Assembly: GCF_007097385.1 (NCBI RefSeq)
Contig: NZ_VJZS01000004.1
Span: 1-64,000, forward strand
DNA length: 64,000 nt
Source: Flavobacterium sp. ZT3R18
GTDB taxonomy: Bacteria; Bacteroidota; Bacteroidia; Flavobacteriales; Flavobacteriaceae
Reading direction: 5' to 3'
The number at the start of each line of letters is the position of its first letter. Position 1 is the first letter of the stretch. A model generated the notes under the pieces. The model saw nothing but the letters and a program-made list of their open reading frames with translations, did not search any database and was not told the DNA's origin. The position numbers and the translations under genes were made by a program. This document shows positions 30,966-40,328 of this stretch, one piece after another.

Positions 30966-32828
30966 TTATCCCTCCATCTTCGCACTCAACTCAAACCATC
31001 TTTCTTCCTTATCTTCCATTTTCTTGATGATGTTTTCGAGTTCTTTTGCTTTCTTCTCAATATCGGCATCAGCGACTTTTCCATCCGAAAACAACTGCTC
31101 AATTTTGGTTTTATCGATTTCCAAATCCTTGATTTCTCTCTCAATTTTCTGAAATTCTTTTTGCTCGTTGAAAGTCAAATTTCCGGTCGGATTGTTTTGC
31201 TTCCATTCTTTTTTCTCGGTTTTATTGTCTTCTTTCTGGGCTACATCGGCACTGTCTTCGTAGGCTCTAAAATCAGAGTAATTCCCTGGGAAGTTTTCAA
31301 TCTCGCCTTGACCTCTAAAAACGAATAACTGATCCACGATTTTATCCATAAAATAACGGTCGTGAGAAACCACCACCAAACAACCAGGATAATCCATTAA
31401 GAAACTTTCCAACACGTTTAAGGTTACGATATCTAAATCGTTCGTAGGCTCATCGAGAATCAAAAAGTTTGGATTCTGAATCAAAACCGTACATAAATAC
31501 AACCGTTTCAACTCACCACCACTCAATTTCTCTACATAATCATATTGTTTTTTGGCATCAAAAAGAAAACGCTCCAACAATTGCGAAGCCGAAATGATTT
31601 TTCCTTTCGTAAGCGGAATGTACTCACCATATTCCTTGATGACATCAATCACACGTTGACCTGGTTTTGGGTTAATCCCGCTTTGGGTGTAGTAGCCAAT
31701 TTTGATTGTCTCTCCCACAACCACTTTTCCAGAATCTAAAGGCAAGGTTCCTGTCAAAAGATTCAAGAAAGTAGATTTTCCAGTTCCGTTTTTACCAATG
31801 ATTCCAATGCGTTCTCCACGTTGAAAATCAAAACTAAAATTATCCAAAATCACATGATCCTTAAATTTCTTGGAAATCTTGTGAAGCTCAATAATTTTGC
31901 TTCCCATTCGTTCCATATTAATTTCCAGTTCCACTACATTTTCTTTTCTGCGACTTTGGGCTTTTTCCTTAATATCGTAAAAATCGTCCTGACGTGATTT
32001 ACTTTTACAAGTACGCGCTTTAGGTTGGCGACGCATCCATTCCAATTCTTTTACGAACAAGTTTTGCGCTTTGTCAACACTAGAATTTTCGGAGGCAATA
32101 CGCTCTTCTTTTTTCTCTAAATAATAAGAATAGTTTCCTTTGTATTGGTATATTTTTCCGTTGTCCAATTCAATGATTTCGTTACAAACACGCTCCAAGA
32201 AGAAACGGTCGTGCGTTACCATAAACAACGTAATGTTTTCTTTGGCAAAATAACTCTCCAACCATTCAATCATTTCTAAGTCTAAGTGATTCGTTGGCTC
32301 ATCCAGAATTAATAAATCAGGGCGGTTAATCAAAATGATGGCAAGAGACAAACGTTTTTTTTGTCCACCCGAAAGGTTTTTTACTTTCAGTTTAAAGTCT
32401 TCCAACTTCAATTTAAACAAGATTTGCTTGTATTGCGTTTCAAAATCCCAAGCATTATGCTGATCCATTCCGTCAAAAGCCTTTTGGTAGGCTTCCTCAT
32501 CTTCAGGATTTTCTAATGCTTTTTCGTAGGCTTCAATCACTTTTAGACTCTCATTGTCCGAGGCGAAAATGCTTTCCTCAATCGTCAATTCATCCTGCAG
32601 TTTGTTGTCTTGTGACAAAAAAGCCATTCGAATACTTTTTCTAAGCACCACCTGTCCTGTGTCTGGTTCGTCAAAACCGTTGATAATGTTCATTATAGTG
32701 GTTTTACCCGAACCGTTTTTGGCGATAAAGGCAATTTTTTGATCTTTGTTGATCCCAAACGAAATGTCTTTGAAAAGCGTGCGCTCTCCAAAAGATTTTG
32801 ATATATTTTCTACTGATAAATAATTCAC
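30966..32828 (-). CDS. ABC-F family ATPase
   Basis: A 620-residue cytosolic twin-ABC protein. The first cassette has AKNGSGKTTIMNII, LSGGQKKRLSLA and LLILDEPTNHLDLEM. The linker and arm region is around residues 240-310. The second cassette has GKNGTGKSTFLNLL, LSGGELKRLYLC and LILDEPTNDLDIV. The C-terminus is a coiled-coil (about 545-620). Length and C-terminal coil fit the Uup-like branch, acting on ribosomes or replication intermediates rather than as a transporter. A minus-strand TACTTTTG (32845-32852) is a likely promoter. Confidence 0.92.
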   Translation of the reverse strand: MNYLSVENISKSFGERTLFKDISFGINKDQKIAFIAKNGSGKTTIMNIINGFDEPDTGQVVLRKSIRMAFLSQDNKLQDELTIEESIFASDNESLKVIEAYEKALENPEDEEAYQKAFDGMDQHNAWDFETQYKQILFKLKLEDFKLKVKNLSGGQKKRLSLAIILINRPDLLILDEPTNHLDLEMIEWLESYFAKENITLFMVTHDRFFLERVCNEIIELDNGKIYQYKGNYSYYLEKKEERIASENSSVDKAQNLFVKELEWMRRQPKARTCKSKSRQDDFYDIKEKAQSRRKENVVELEINMERMGSKIIELHKISKKFKDHVILDNFSFDFQRGERIGIIGKNGTGKSTFLNLLTGTLPLDSGKVVVGETIKIGYYTQSGINPKPGQRVIDVIKEYGEYIPLTKGKIISASQLLERFLFDAKKQYDYVEKLSGGELKRLYLCTVLIQNPNFLILDEPTNDLDIVTLNVLESFLMDYPGCLVVVSHDRYFMDKIVDQLFVFRGQGEIENFPGNYSDFRAYEDSADVAQKEDNKTEKKEWKQNNPTGNLTFNEQKEFQKIEREIKDLEIDKTKIEQLFSDGKVADADIEKKAKELENIIKKMEDKEERWFELSAKMEG

Positions 32829-32844
32829 AAGGCTAATTTTTTTG

Positions 32845-32852
32845 CAAAAGTA
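32845..32852 (-). promoter_or_regulatory. -7 promoter element of ABC-F gene
   Basis: TACTTTTG on the minus strand, 17 nt before the ABC-F start. The rest of 32853-33130 shows no gene. Confidence 0.5.
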
Positions 32853-33136
32853 AGCTATTAAATGGCTATTTGCGAATTGTTTATTTTTAAACCAAAGTAA
32901 ATGCTTTTAAAGTAGTCTTTCTTATTTAAAGAAAATCCCAAATGGAAGTGATTGGATAAAACCTAGGATCTAGTTTTGATTATTTTTTTAAAGTTTAGAA
33001 TCTGCGTAAATCTGACAAATCTGCTTACCAATATTTTTACTCAGATTTTATAAAATCAAAATAATTGAAGGGGCTTTTTTTTAAAACGAATGCCCTGACT
33101 TAAGTTGGCGCGCAATTTTTATATTGTTTTATTTCG

Positions 33137-33144
33137 TATATTTG
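33137..33144 (+). promoter_or_regulatory. -7 promoter element of ParE module
   Basis: tatatttg, 19 nt before the antitoxin ATG. Confidence 0.5.
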
Positions 33145-33163
33145 ATAGTCAAAAAAATAGGTA

Positions 33164-33418
33164 ATGAATTCAAATTCCAAAAAAGATAAACCCAACGAAA
33201 ATCTTCCAAAAGTCGAAGAAAGTGCTACTTTGTACCAATCTAAAACCGATTTGGAAAAAGAAAATTTGGAAAAAGAAAATTCAGATACCGATTGGGATGA
33301 TCTGCCAGAAACACTAAACCAATTACTTGAAAAAGGTTTAAAACAGTGCGAAGAGGGAAAGTTAATCCCTCACGAAAAAGTTATGAGTGATATTAAGAAA
33401 AGATTCAATATTTCTTGA
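33164..33418 (+). CDS. Antitoxin of ParE-type module
   Basis: An 84-residue, highly charged protein. The N-terminal 40 residues look disordered and contain a tandem LEKEN duplication (LEKENLEKENSD). The C-terminus (LNQLLEKGLKQCEEGKLIPHEKVMSDIKKRFNIS) is the typical antitoxin segment that precedes ParE-family toxins. The stop overlaps the toxin start (TGATG), giving coupling. The role rests on position and this C-terminal signature. Confidence 0.78.
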   Translation: MNSNSKKDKPNENLPKVEESATLYQSKTDLEKENLEKENSDTDWDDLPETLNQLLEKGLKQCEEGKLIPHEKVMSDIKKRFNIS

Positions 33419-33723
33419 TGGCATATTTCGTTTATTGGTCGGTTTTATCGAAAGAATCATTTAATGATGAGGTGGATTTTATTTTTCTTAAATGGAATTT
33501 TGAAGAAGTCTCAAAATTCATAGCCCTAGTTGCAGTTGCTGCTGAAAGATTAGCTGTGCAGCCTGAAATTGGAATATATAGAAAGGAAAAGAAAATCTAT
33601 TCATTAGTGATTTCAAAACAAACTACGTTATTTTATAGAATTAATCAATCTCAAAATCAAGTCGAATTAGTTTTGTTTTGGAACAACAAGAGAAACCCAA
33701 AAGAACTTCTAAAACTATTGTAA
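33418..33723 (+). CDS. ParE/RelE-family toxin
   Basis: A 101-residue single-domain protein with the RelE/ParE topology: an N-terminal helix pair (SKESFNDEVDFIFLKWNFEE), then TTLFYRINQSQNQVELVLFW and the tail NNKRNPKELLKL. ParE-type toxins poison gyrase and RelE types cut mRNA; the sequence does not decide between them. The frame is intact, so the module may be active. I use ATG 33418, not the in-frame TTG one codon earlier. Confidence 0.82.
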   Translation: MAYFVYWSVLSKESFNDEVDFIFLKWNFEEVSKFIALVAVAAERLAVQPEIGIYRKEKKIYSLVISKQTTLFYRINQSQNQVELVLFWNNKRNPKELLKLL

Positions 33724-33755
33724 TTGTGTAGTTGCATTTTGAAATTCCTAATGTT

Positions 33756-33763
33756 TATATTTG
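33756..33763 (+). promoter_or_regulatory. -7 promoter element abutting GT2 start
   Basis: tatatttg ends 4 nt before the ATG at 33768, so transcripts from it would have almost no leader. Confidence 0.45.
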
Positions 33764-33767
33764 CCTA

Positions 33768-34943
33768 ATGCAACTATCCGTCATTATCCTCAATTATAAC
33801 GTTCGCTATTTTTTAGAACTCTGTGTACTAAGTGTCGAAAGCGCTTTAGAAAACATAGATTCCGAAATCATTGTCATAGACAATAACTCTTCTGATGATA
33901 GTTGCGAAATGATGAAAACCCGTTTCCCAAATGTCAAGCTCATTCAAAACGATCAAAATGTAGGTTTTCCAAAAGGAAATAATATAGGAGTAGAGCATGC
34001 AAGCGGCGAATATATTTGTATTCTTAACCCCGATACCGTCGTGGCAGAAGATACCTTTGAAAAAGTATTGGCTTTCGCCAAAAAACAAATCGACTTAGGA
34101 ATTGTAGGGGTAAAACTCATTGACGGAACTGGTAATTTCCTGCCCGAAAGTAAAAGAGGAATCCCAACGCCTTGGGTTGCCTTTACTAAGATTACCAGCT
34201 TGTACAAGCTATTCCCAAAATCAAATCGTTGTAATAAATACTATGCCCAACATTTAGATGAAAATCAAACGGGCAAAGTAGCCATTTTGGTTGGTGCTTT
34301 TATGTTCTTGAAGAGAGAACTGTATAATAAAGTAGGAGGTTTTGATGAAGATTGTTTTATGTATTCAGACGATATTGATTTGTCTTATATGGTGTTGCAA
34401 AAAGGAAAAACCAATTATTATTTTCACGAAACAACCGTGATACATTATAAAGGAGAAAGTACGATTAAAGACGGTACTTATATGAAGCGATTTCAAGAAG
34501 CAATGGAATTTTTTTATAGAAAACATTTTAAAGCATCCTTTCTTTTTTCGGTCCCGATGGCTATCGGGGTGAAAATTGGAATTGTGTTTTTTTCTTTAAC
34601 AAAGAGAATTCAAGGGAGAACCAAAATAAAAAGCATCCCTAAAAATTATTTATTACTCTCTTCATCAGTAACATTAGCAAAAATAATAGCCGTTGGGGTA
34701 CAAAAAAAGGTTGATTTTCTGGATTGGAAAACAGAAAAAAAGGTAAATTTGTCTTCAATTTCAATAAGAAATGGGGCACAGATTATTTTGGATAATGAGT
34801 TTGTTTCGTTCAAAGAATGCATTAATATTCATGAAAGGCATAGAAACAAAGGAATTACCTTTAAAATAATGCCAAAAAACGCAAATTTTATCATTGGAAG
34901 TGATTCTTCTAACGATAGAGGAGAAGTTGTAAAAATCAAGTAA
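33768..34943 (+). CDS. Glycosyltransferase family 2
   Basis: A 391-residue inverting GT-A glycosyltransferase. Nucleotide-sugar motifs are IIVIDNNSSDDS, LNPDTVVAEDTF and CFMYSDDIDLSYMV, as in rhamnosyl/galactofuranosyl-type WbbL enzymes. Two hydrophobic stretches follow (about 265-285 and 300-315). The C-terminal roughly 80 residues are atypical and lack a recognised domain. An 18-bp palindrome is embedded in frame, encoding VPMAIGV at about residue 262, within the first hydrophobic segment. It probably acts on cell-surface glycans at the inner membrane. Confidence 0.88.
   Translation: MQLSVIILNYNVRYFLELCVLSVESALENIDSEIIVIDNNSSDDSCEMMKTRFPNVKLIQNDQNVGFPKGNNIGVEHASGEYICILNPDTVVAEDTFEKVLAFAKKQIDLGIVGVKLIDGTGNFLPESKRGIPTPWVAFTKITSLYKLFPKSNRCNKYYAQHLDENQTGKVAILVGAFMFLKRELYNKVGGFDEDCFMYSDDIDLSYMVLQKGKTNYYFHETTVIHYKGESTIKDGTYMKRFQEAMEFFYRKHFKASFLFSVPMAIGVKIGIVFFSLTKRIQGRTKIKSIPKNYLLLSSSVTLAKIIAVGVQKKVDFLDWKTEKKVNLSSISIRNGAQIILDNEFVSFKECINIHERHRNKGITFKIMPKNANFIIGSDSSNDRGEVVKIK
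34552..34569. repeat. 18-bp palindrome inside GT2 gene
   Basis: tcccgatggctatcgggg, imperfect by one end base and the centre. It encodes PMAIG. Confidence 0.8.
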
Positions 34944-35026
34944 AAATTACATTTAGTGTAATTTATATTGATAATATTTAGTAATTTCGCAAACTGAAAA
35001 TCAAAATCACCTTTTAGATTAACAAT

Positions 35027-36349
35027 ATGGCAAGATTTGAATTAAAGCTTCCTAAAATGGGAGAAAGCGTTGCAGAAGCAACTATCACAAATTGGTTAAA
35101 AGAAGTTGGCGACAAAATTGAAGCGGACGAAGCGGTTTTGGAAATTGCTACTGATAAAGTAGATTCTGAAGTCCCATCGGAGGTTTCAGGTGTGCTTATC
35201 GAAAAGTTATTTGGTAAAGATGATTTGGTTCAAGTAGGACAAACCATTGCTATTATTGAAACCGAAGGCGGAAATATTGAAGCACCAAGTGCAGAAGCAA
35301 CTCCAGTCCCGATAGCTATCGGGATTGCTGAAATTCAGAAAACAATAGAATCAGTAAAAGAATCAGTTTCAGCTCCGGTTAATTTTTCTGAAAGCGATAA
35401 ATTCTTTTCGCCATTAGTAAAAAATATAGCCAAAGAAGAAGGCGTTTCTTTAGCGGAACTAGAAAGTATCAGCGGTTCTGGAAAAGAAGGTCGCGTTACT
35501 AAAGAAGATATATTAAGTTACGTAAAAAATAGAGGAAGTCAATCTGCCGTTGCCGTTGCGGCACCAGTTAAAACTGTTGAAGCTCCAAAAGTTTCGGTAA
35601 GTGTTCCATCACAAAAGGTTTCGCCTGTTTCTGTAAATGGAGGAGATGAGATTGTAGAAATGGATAGAATGACCAAGTTGATTGCGGGTTATATGGTGGC
35701 TTCTGTACAAACGTCAGCTCACGTGCAGTCGTTTGTTGAAGTGGATGTGACAAACATAGTAAAATGGAGAGAGAAAAATAAAAATGCTTTTGAGAAACGT
35801 GAGGGTGAGAAATTGACTTACACGCCAATTTTTATGGAGGCAGTTGCTAAAGCATTGAAGGATTTTCCGGAAATGAATGTCTCTGTGGATGGTGATTTTA
35901 TTATAAAAAAGAAAAATATAAACCTTGGAATGGCGGCTTCATTGCCAAATGGGAATTTAATTGTTCCTGTTATAAAAAATGCTGACCAGTTGAATTTGGT
36001 TGGAATGGCAAAAGCCGTGAATGACTTAGGAGGTCGTGCCAAAGCAGGAAAGCTAAAACCAGATGATACACAAGGAGGAACTTATACAGTTACCAATGTA
36101 GGTACTTTTGGAAGTATTTTTGGAACGCCAATTTTGAACCAACCTCAAGTAGGGATTTTGGCTCTCGGCGCGATACGTAAAATGCCAGCAGTTATCGAAA
36201 CTCCAGATGGGGATTTTATAGGTATTCGTCAAAAAATGTTCTTGTCGCATAGTTACGATCACCGTGTTGTTAATGGTGCGCTCGGTGGAAACTTTGTAAA
36301 ACGTGTAGCTGAATATCTAGAAGCTTTTGATGTAAATAGAGATTATTAA
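35027..36349 (+). CDS. 2-oxoacid dehydrogenase E2 dihydrolipoyl acyltransferase
   Basis: A 440-residue E2 subunit. The lipoyl domain (1-80) has the lipoylated Lys in EIATDKVDSEVPSE. The peripheral-subunit-binding domain is at about 125-160 (FFSPLVKNIAKEEGVSLAEL, GKEGRVTKEDIL). The catalytic domain is at about 210-440. The active-site motif reads DHRVVNGALGG, with Asn where many E2s have Asp (DHRxxDG). An 18-bp palindrome is embedded in the Ala/Pro-rich linker (VPIAIGI at about 95-101). No E1 or E3 genes are adjacent, so the complex type (branched-chain or other) is uncertain. Confidence 0.9.
   Translation: MARFELKLPKMGESVAEATITNWLKEVGDKIEADEAVLEIATDKVDSEVPSEVSGVLIEKLFGKDDLVQVGQTIAIIETEGGNIEAPSAEATPVPIAIGIAEIQKTIESVKESVSAPVNFSESDKFFSPLVKNIAKEEGVSLAELESISGSGKEGRVTKEDILSYVKNRGSQSAVAVAAPVKTVEAPKVSVSVPSQKVSPVSVNGGDEIVEMDRMTKLIAGYMVASVQTSAHVQSFVEVDVTNIVKWREKNKNAFEKREGEKLTYTPIFMEAVAKALKDFPEMNVSVDGDFIIKKKNINLGMAASLPNGNLIVPVIKNADQLNLVGMAKAVNDLGGRAKAGKLKPDDTQGGTYTVTNVGTFGSIFGTPILNQPQVGILALGAIRKMPAVIETPDGDFIGIRQKMFLSHSYDHRVVNGALGGNFVKRVAEYLEAFDVNRDY
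35307..35324. repeat. 18-bp palindrome inside E2 gene
   Basis: tcccgatagctatcggga, identical to the copy at 26285. It encodes PIAIG in the interdomain linker. Confidence 0.85.
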
Positions 36350-36369
36350 TTCTATATAAATAAAAAACA

Positions 36370-36410
36370 GACCCGACAAATTATAGAAATTTGTCGGGTT
36401 TTGTTTTTTT
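36370..36410 (+). terminator. Terminator of E2 gene
   Basis: acccgacaaatt and aatttgtcgggtt arms followed by a T-rich tail. Confidence 0.9.
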
Positions 36411-36444
36411 ATGAAACTTTAAAAGAAATCAAACCCAAATCTTT

Positions 36445-36452
36445 TATATTTG
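36445..36452 (+). promoter_or_regulatory. -7 promoter element of exonuclease gene
   Basis: tatatttg, 20 nt before ATG 36473. It supports that start over upstream in-frame codons. Confidence 0.5.
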
Positions 36453-36472
36453 TATTAATTCAAAAACAAAAA

Positions 36473-37243
36473 ATGGAACTTAAACTCAATAAACCGATTT
36501 GCTTTTTCGATCTTGAAACTACAGGAATTGACATCGGAAAAGATAGAATTGTTGAAATATCAGTATTAAAAGTTTTTCCCAACGGAAATAAAGAAAGTAA
36601 AACATGGTTGGTGAATCCAACGATTCCGATTCCTCCACAATCAACGGCTATTCATGGAATTAGCGATGAAAAAGTAGCCAATGAGCCTACATTTAATGAA
36701 TTGGCTTCTCAGGTTTACAATATGATCAAGGACAGTGATTTGGCAGGATTTAATTCGGATCGTTTCGATATTCCGTTGCTTGCCGAAGAATTATTGCGTG
36801 CCGGGGTTGACTTTGACATGAAAGGAAGGGTTTCTGTAGATGTGCAAACCGTTTTTCATAAAATGGAAGAGCGTACCTTGAGTGCTGCCTTGAAATTTTA
36901 TTGTGATAAAGGACTCGAAAATGCCCATTCTGCGGAAGCGGATACCATGGCTACTTATGAAATTCTGAAAGCACAATTGGATCGTTATCCGGATTTAGAA
37001 AACGATATGAAATCATTGTCTGAGTTTACCACCAGAAAAAAGATTGCCGATTTTGCAGGAATGATCGCTTTTGATAAAGACGATGAAGAGATTTTCACCT
37101 TCGGAAAGCACAAAGGAGTCAAAGTGGATAAAATTTTAGAATCGGAACCTGGGTATTTTAGTTGGATTCAAAATGCAGATTTTCCGCTGTATACCAAGAA
37201 AGTATTGACGGCTATTAAATTAAGAAAATTAAATACGAAATAA
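36473..37243 (+). CDS. DnaQ-like 3'-5' exonuclease
   Basis: A 256-residue DEDDh-family exonuclease. Exo I is CFFDLETTGIDIGKDRIVEI, Exo II is LAGFNSDRFDIPLLAEEL, and Exo III is AHSAEADTMATYEIL with the His. The C-terminal roughly 60 residues (FTFGKHKGVKVDKILESEPG, YFSWI) form the small DUF3820-like module often fused to these enzymes. It probably proofreads or trims DNA or RNA. It stands alone with its own promoter. Confidence 0.88.
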   Translation: MELKLNKPICFFDLETTGIDIGKDRIVEISVLKVFPNGNKESKTWLVNPTIPIPPQSTAIHGISDEKVANEPTFNELASQVYNMIKDSDLAGFNSDRFDIPLLAEELLRAGVDFDMKGRVSVDVQTVFHKMEERTLSAALKFYCDKGLENAHSAEADTMATYEILKAQLDRYPDLENDMKSLSEFTTRKKIADFAGMIAFDKDDEEIFTFGKHKGVKVDKILESEPGYFSWIQNADFPLYTKKVLTAIKLRKLNTK

Positions 37244-37395
37244 GTTTTCAGTATTCAGTCTCAGTGTTCAGTCTCGGTATCTGGTATTCAGTCTCAGTAT
37301 TCAGTTACTACTCGGTAGTGCTGGACTGTAAACTGCGACTGTAAACTGCGACTGCGAACTGCGACTGTAAACTGCGACTGTAAACTGAATACTTT
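37244..37395. repeat. actgcgactgtaa / cagtattcagtc word repeat array
   Basis: About 150 bp fill the gap between exonuclease and FAH genes. The first half is gttttcagtattcagtctcag-like words and the second half is repeated actgcgactgtaa words, which are complementary to the first half. The array could fold into a long imperfect hairpin. Related words occur at 11767, 28625 and 30940. Confidence 0.75.
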
Positions 37396-37401
37396 TAGAA
37401 A

Positions 37402-38013
37402 ATGAAAATAATTTGCATCGGCAGGAACTATGCCAATCATATTGAAGAATTAAAAAACGAACGCCCTTCGGAGCCGGTTATTTTTATGAAGCCCGATTCG
37501 GCGGTTTTGTTGAAACAACATCCTTTTGTGATTCCTGAATTTTCGGAGGATATTCATCATGAAATTGAATTGATTGTCAAAATAAATAAAGTGGGGAAAT
37601 ATATTGAACCCAAGTTTGCACACAAATATTATGACGAAATTAGCGTAGGGATTGATTTTACGGCTAGGGATTTGCAAGCGAAGTTAAAGGAAAAAGGACT
37701 TCCGTGGGAAAAAGCCAAGGCATTTGATGGTTCGGCTGTCATAGGAGAATTTTTGCATAAAAGTCAGTTTGTTTCATTAGAAAATATTACATTTGAATTA
37801 ACCAACAATAATAGTACTGTGCAAAAAGGTAATTCTAATCTTATGCTGTGGAATATTGATGAGTTGGTATCTTATGTATCTCAATATTTTACTTTAAAAA
37901 TTGGCGATATTATTTTTACAGGAACACCAGAAGGAGTCGCGGCAGTGAAACCAGATGATGTTTTAGAAGGATTTTTAGAAGGACAAAAACTATTTAGAAT
38001 ACAAGTAAAATAA
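37402..38013 (+). CDS. Fumarylacetoacetate hydrolase family protein
   Basis: A 203-residue single-domain FAH-family enzyme. Metal-ligand segments are HHEIELIVKINKVGKYI, GIDFTARDLQ and the C-terminal IGDIIFTGTPEGVAAVKPDD. Families of this size include acylpyruvate hydrolases and oxaloacetate decarboxylases (FAHD1-like); the substrate is not resolved. The stop overlaps the start of the Hpt gene (taATG), so the two form an operon. Confidence 0.88.
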   Translation: MKIICIGRNYANHIEELKNERPSEPVIFMKPDSAVLLKQHPFVIPEFSEDIHHEIELIVKINKVGKYIEPKFAHKYYDEISVGIDFTARDLQAKLKEKGLPWEKAKAFDGSAVIGEFLHKSQFVSLENITFELTNNNSTVQKGNSNLMLWNIDELVSYVSQYFTLKIGDIIFTGTPEGVAAVKPDDVLEGFLEGQKLFRIQVK

Positions 38014-38357
38014 TGGCTTTAAAATACAACCTAGCAAAAGTGTACGCACTTTCAGATAATGATCCGGAGTTTGTGAATGAAATTTTAAATTTATTCGTTA
38101 CCGAAGTTCCAAGTGATTTAATGGAAATAGGAGAGGGGATTAAAAAAAAAGATCATAAACACACGTATGCCTTTGCTCATAAATTAAAACCAACATTAGA
38201 TTTGCTTGGTTTGAATGTGGCATTCGAAGAAATTCTTCAAATTGAAGCTTGGACTAAAGCAGAAGGTAAAAAGAAAGAAATAATTGAAACTTATAAGAGT
38301 GTTAAAACTCAGGTTAAAGATGCTATTAAAGAGATAAGAAAAGATTTCGATCTTTAA
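38013..38357 (+). CDS. Hpt domain-containing protein
   Basis: A 114-residue helical bundle with FVTEVPSDLMEIGEGI and the phosphotransfer His in AFAHKLKPTLDLLGL (about residue 51). It would relay phosphate between a hybrid kinase and a response regulator in the cytoplasm. It overlaps the FAH gene by 1 nt. No kinase or regulator gene is adjacent, so its partners are elsewhere. Confidence 0.87.
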   Translation: MALKYNLAKVYALSDNDPEFVNEILNLFVTEVPSDLMEIGEGIKKKDHKHTYAFAHKLKPTLDLLGLNVAFEEILQIEAWTKAEGKKKEIIETYKSVKTQVKDAIKEIRKDFDL

Positions 38358-38409
38358 ATCTTGGTTTCAATTTAATTTTCTGTACAATCATAATGAGTGT
38401 ATATAATTA

Positions 38410-38453
38410 AAATCCACAGCTGTATTTGTAAATACAACTGTTGGATTTTTTTT
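38410..38453 (+). terminator. Terminator of FAH-Hpt operon
   Basis: aatccacagctgtattt pairs with aaatacaactgttggatt, followed by a run of T. Confidence 0.85.
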
Positions 38454-38479
38454 ATATCTAATAAAAAAAATATCAATAC

Positions 38480-39733
38480 ATGAAGGCAACTATAGTTACC
38501 ATTGGGGATGAGATTTTAATTGGTCAAATAGTAGATACTAATTCTGCTTTTATTGCAAAATCATTAGATAGAATAGGTGTCGAAATTAGTGAGATTATTT
38601 CGATTAGTGATTCTAAAGAGCATATTTTAGCAACATTTTCTAAACTTCAAAATACCGTGGATTTAGTTATTGTTACAGGTGGATTAGGACCTACAAAGGA
38701 TGATGTTACGAAGAAGACTTTTTGTGATTATTTTGAAGATCAATTGGTTGTGGATGAAGCGGTTTTGGCTCATGTTACCCAATTGATTGAAGACTATTTT
38801 AAGAGGAAAATCACTCAGATCAATAAAGATCAAGCACTCGTTCCTTCTAAATGTACAGTACTCCATAATAAGATGGGAACAGCTCCTGGAATGTGGATAA
38901 AGAAAGAAAATACGGTTTTTGTGTCGCTTCCTGGCGTGCCTTATGAGATGGAATATTTGGTGCAAAATGAAGTTGTTCCAAAAGTGATTAAGGAATATAA
39001 AAGACCTTATATTATTCATAAAACAATACTAACTTACGGTCAAGGGGAAAGTTTGGTAGCGGAGCGTATCGAGCAGTGGGAAGATGGTTTGCCTGAGTTT
39101 TTGAAATTGGCGTACTTGCCTAGTCCAGGAAAATTGCGTTTGCGTCTTTCGGCAAGAGGGGCGGATAAAGAGAAATTGGAAAAGGCAATTGAAGAGTATG
39201 TATTTTCTTTAGATGCTATTATTCATGATATCATTGTAGGTTTTGAGGAAGATGAGACGATAGAAGTTGTTTTAGGGAAGTTGCTTACAAAGCAAAATAA
39301 AACCCTTTCTACGGCAGAGAGTTGCACAGGTGGTAAAATCGCACAAACGTTGACGGCGGTTCCTGGGGCTTCAAAATATTTTAAAGGGAGTGTTGTTTCG
39401 TATGATACGGCAGTTAAAATTGATGTTTTAGGGCTTTCTGAAAGTTTGATAGAAGAGCATACTGTGGTGAGTGCTGCGGTTGCATCGGCTATGGCTTTGA
39501 GCGTGAAAAGGATAATGAAAACCGATTATGCAATTGCTACCACGGGGAATGCCGGACCTACCAAAGAGGAGGGAAAAGCGGAAGTCGGGACTGTATTTAT
39601 AGCATTGGCTACACCGAACGGAGTAATTGTTGAAGAATTTAATTTTGGCCAACCCCGTGAGAAAGTGATAGATAGAGCTGTGGTTAAGAGTCTTGAAATA
39701 TTGCAGAAAGAAATTTTGAAAAAAGAGCTTTAA
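38480..39733 (+). CDS. cinA: CinA-family nicotinamide-nucleotide amidase
   Basis: A 417-residue two-domain protein. The N-terminal MoaB/Mog-like domain ([33 protein letters not shown]) is linked to ADP-ribose pyrophosphatase activity in the family. The C-terminal PncC domain ([36 protein letters not shown]) deamidates NMN. The length is typical (about 415). It precedes the ribosomal protein cluster by about 70 bp on the same strand. Confidence 0.92.
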   Translation: MKATIVTIGDEILIGQIVDTNSAFIAKSLDRIGVEISEIISISDSKEHILATFSKLQNTVDLVIVTGGLGPTKDDVTKKTFCDYFEDQLVVDEAVLAHVTQLIEDYFKRKITQINKDQALVPSKCTVLHNKMGTAPGMWIKKENTVFVSLPGVPYEMEYLVQNEVVPKVIKEYKRPYIIHKTILTYGQGESLVAERIEQWEDGLPEFLKLAYLPSPGKLRLRLSARGADKEKLEKAIEEYVFSLDAIIHDIIVGFEEDETIEVVLGKLLTKQNKTLSTAESCTGGKIAQTLTAVPGASKYFKGSVVSYDTAVKIDVLGLSESLIEEHTVVSAAVASAMALSVKRIMKTDYAIATTGNAGPTKEEGKAEVGTVFIALATPNGVIVEEFNFGQPREKVIDRAVVKSLEILQKEILKKEL

Positions 39734-39805
39734 ATATTTTGGTTTATAGGTTTATTTTTCTTTTCTTTGCACCCTGATTTTAGATAACGATAAAAGATAA
39801 GTATA

Positions 39806-40042
39806 ATGTCAAGAGTTTGTGACCTTACAGGTAAAAGAGCGATGGTAGGAAATAACGTTTCTCACGCTATGAACAAAACTAAGAGAAAATTTTCTGTGAA
39901 CTTAGTTAAAAAGCGTTTTTATCTTCCAGAAGAAGATAGATGGATTACTCTTAGAGTAGCAGCATCTACGATAAAAACAATTAATAAAAATGGAATCGCT
40001 GCAGTTTTGAAAAAAGCGCAGTCAGAAGGATTTATTAAATAA
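39806..40042 (+). CDS. rpmB: 50S ribosomal protein bL28
   Basis: 78 residues beginning [20 protein letters not shown], the canonical bL28 start, and ending QSEGFIK. It is the first gene of the conserved Bacteroidota cluster bL28-bL33-DUF4295-ftsY. Confidence 0.97.
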   Translation: MSRVCDLTGKRAMVGNNVSHAMNKTKRKFSVNLVKKRFYLPEEDRWITLRVAASTIKTINKNGIAAVLKKAQSEGFIK

Positions 40043-40069
40043 TCTTTTCCAAAATAAACAAATAGCAAG

Positions 40070-40252
40070 ATGGCAAAGAAAGGAAATAGAATCCAGGTAA
40101 TTTTAGAATGTACTGAACACAAAACTTCAGGTGTAGCAGGAACTTCAAGATACATAACAACAAAGAACAAAAAAAACACTCCAGACAGATTAGAGATTAA
40201 GAAATTTAATCCAATCTTGAAAAGAGTAACTGTTCATAAAGAAATTAAGTAA
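40070..40252 (+). CDS. rpmG: 50S ribosomal protein bL33
   Basis: 60 residues: [20 protein letters not shown], ...[19 protein letters not shown]. No zinc-binding CxxC pairs are present, so this is the Cys-free form of bL33. It lies 27 nt downstream of rpmB. Confidence 0.96.
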   Translation: MAKKGNRIQVILECTEHKTSGVAGTSRYITTKNKKNTPDRLEIKKFNPILKRVTVHKEIK

Positions 40253-40328
40253 TAATTAGAGATTTTATAAAATCTCAAATGGTTTTGCCATTAGAGTTTT
40301 TATGAAAATTTCAAATAACATTTGAATC

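Noticed and set aside
33120-33770. Direct repeats flanking the ParE module
   Set aside because: Both flanks contain tatatttg promoter-like sequence, but beyond this motif I could not align them convincingly.
35307-35324. Palindrome as a transcription terminator
   Set aside because: It is inside the E2 reading frame, lacks a T-run, and similar copies lie within other genes.
37244-37395. Possible CRISPR array
   Set aside because: The units are short, irregular and lack unique spacers of constant length; no cas genes are present.
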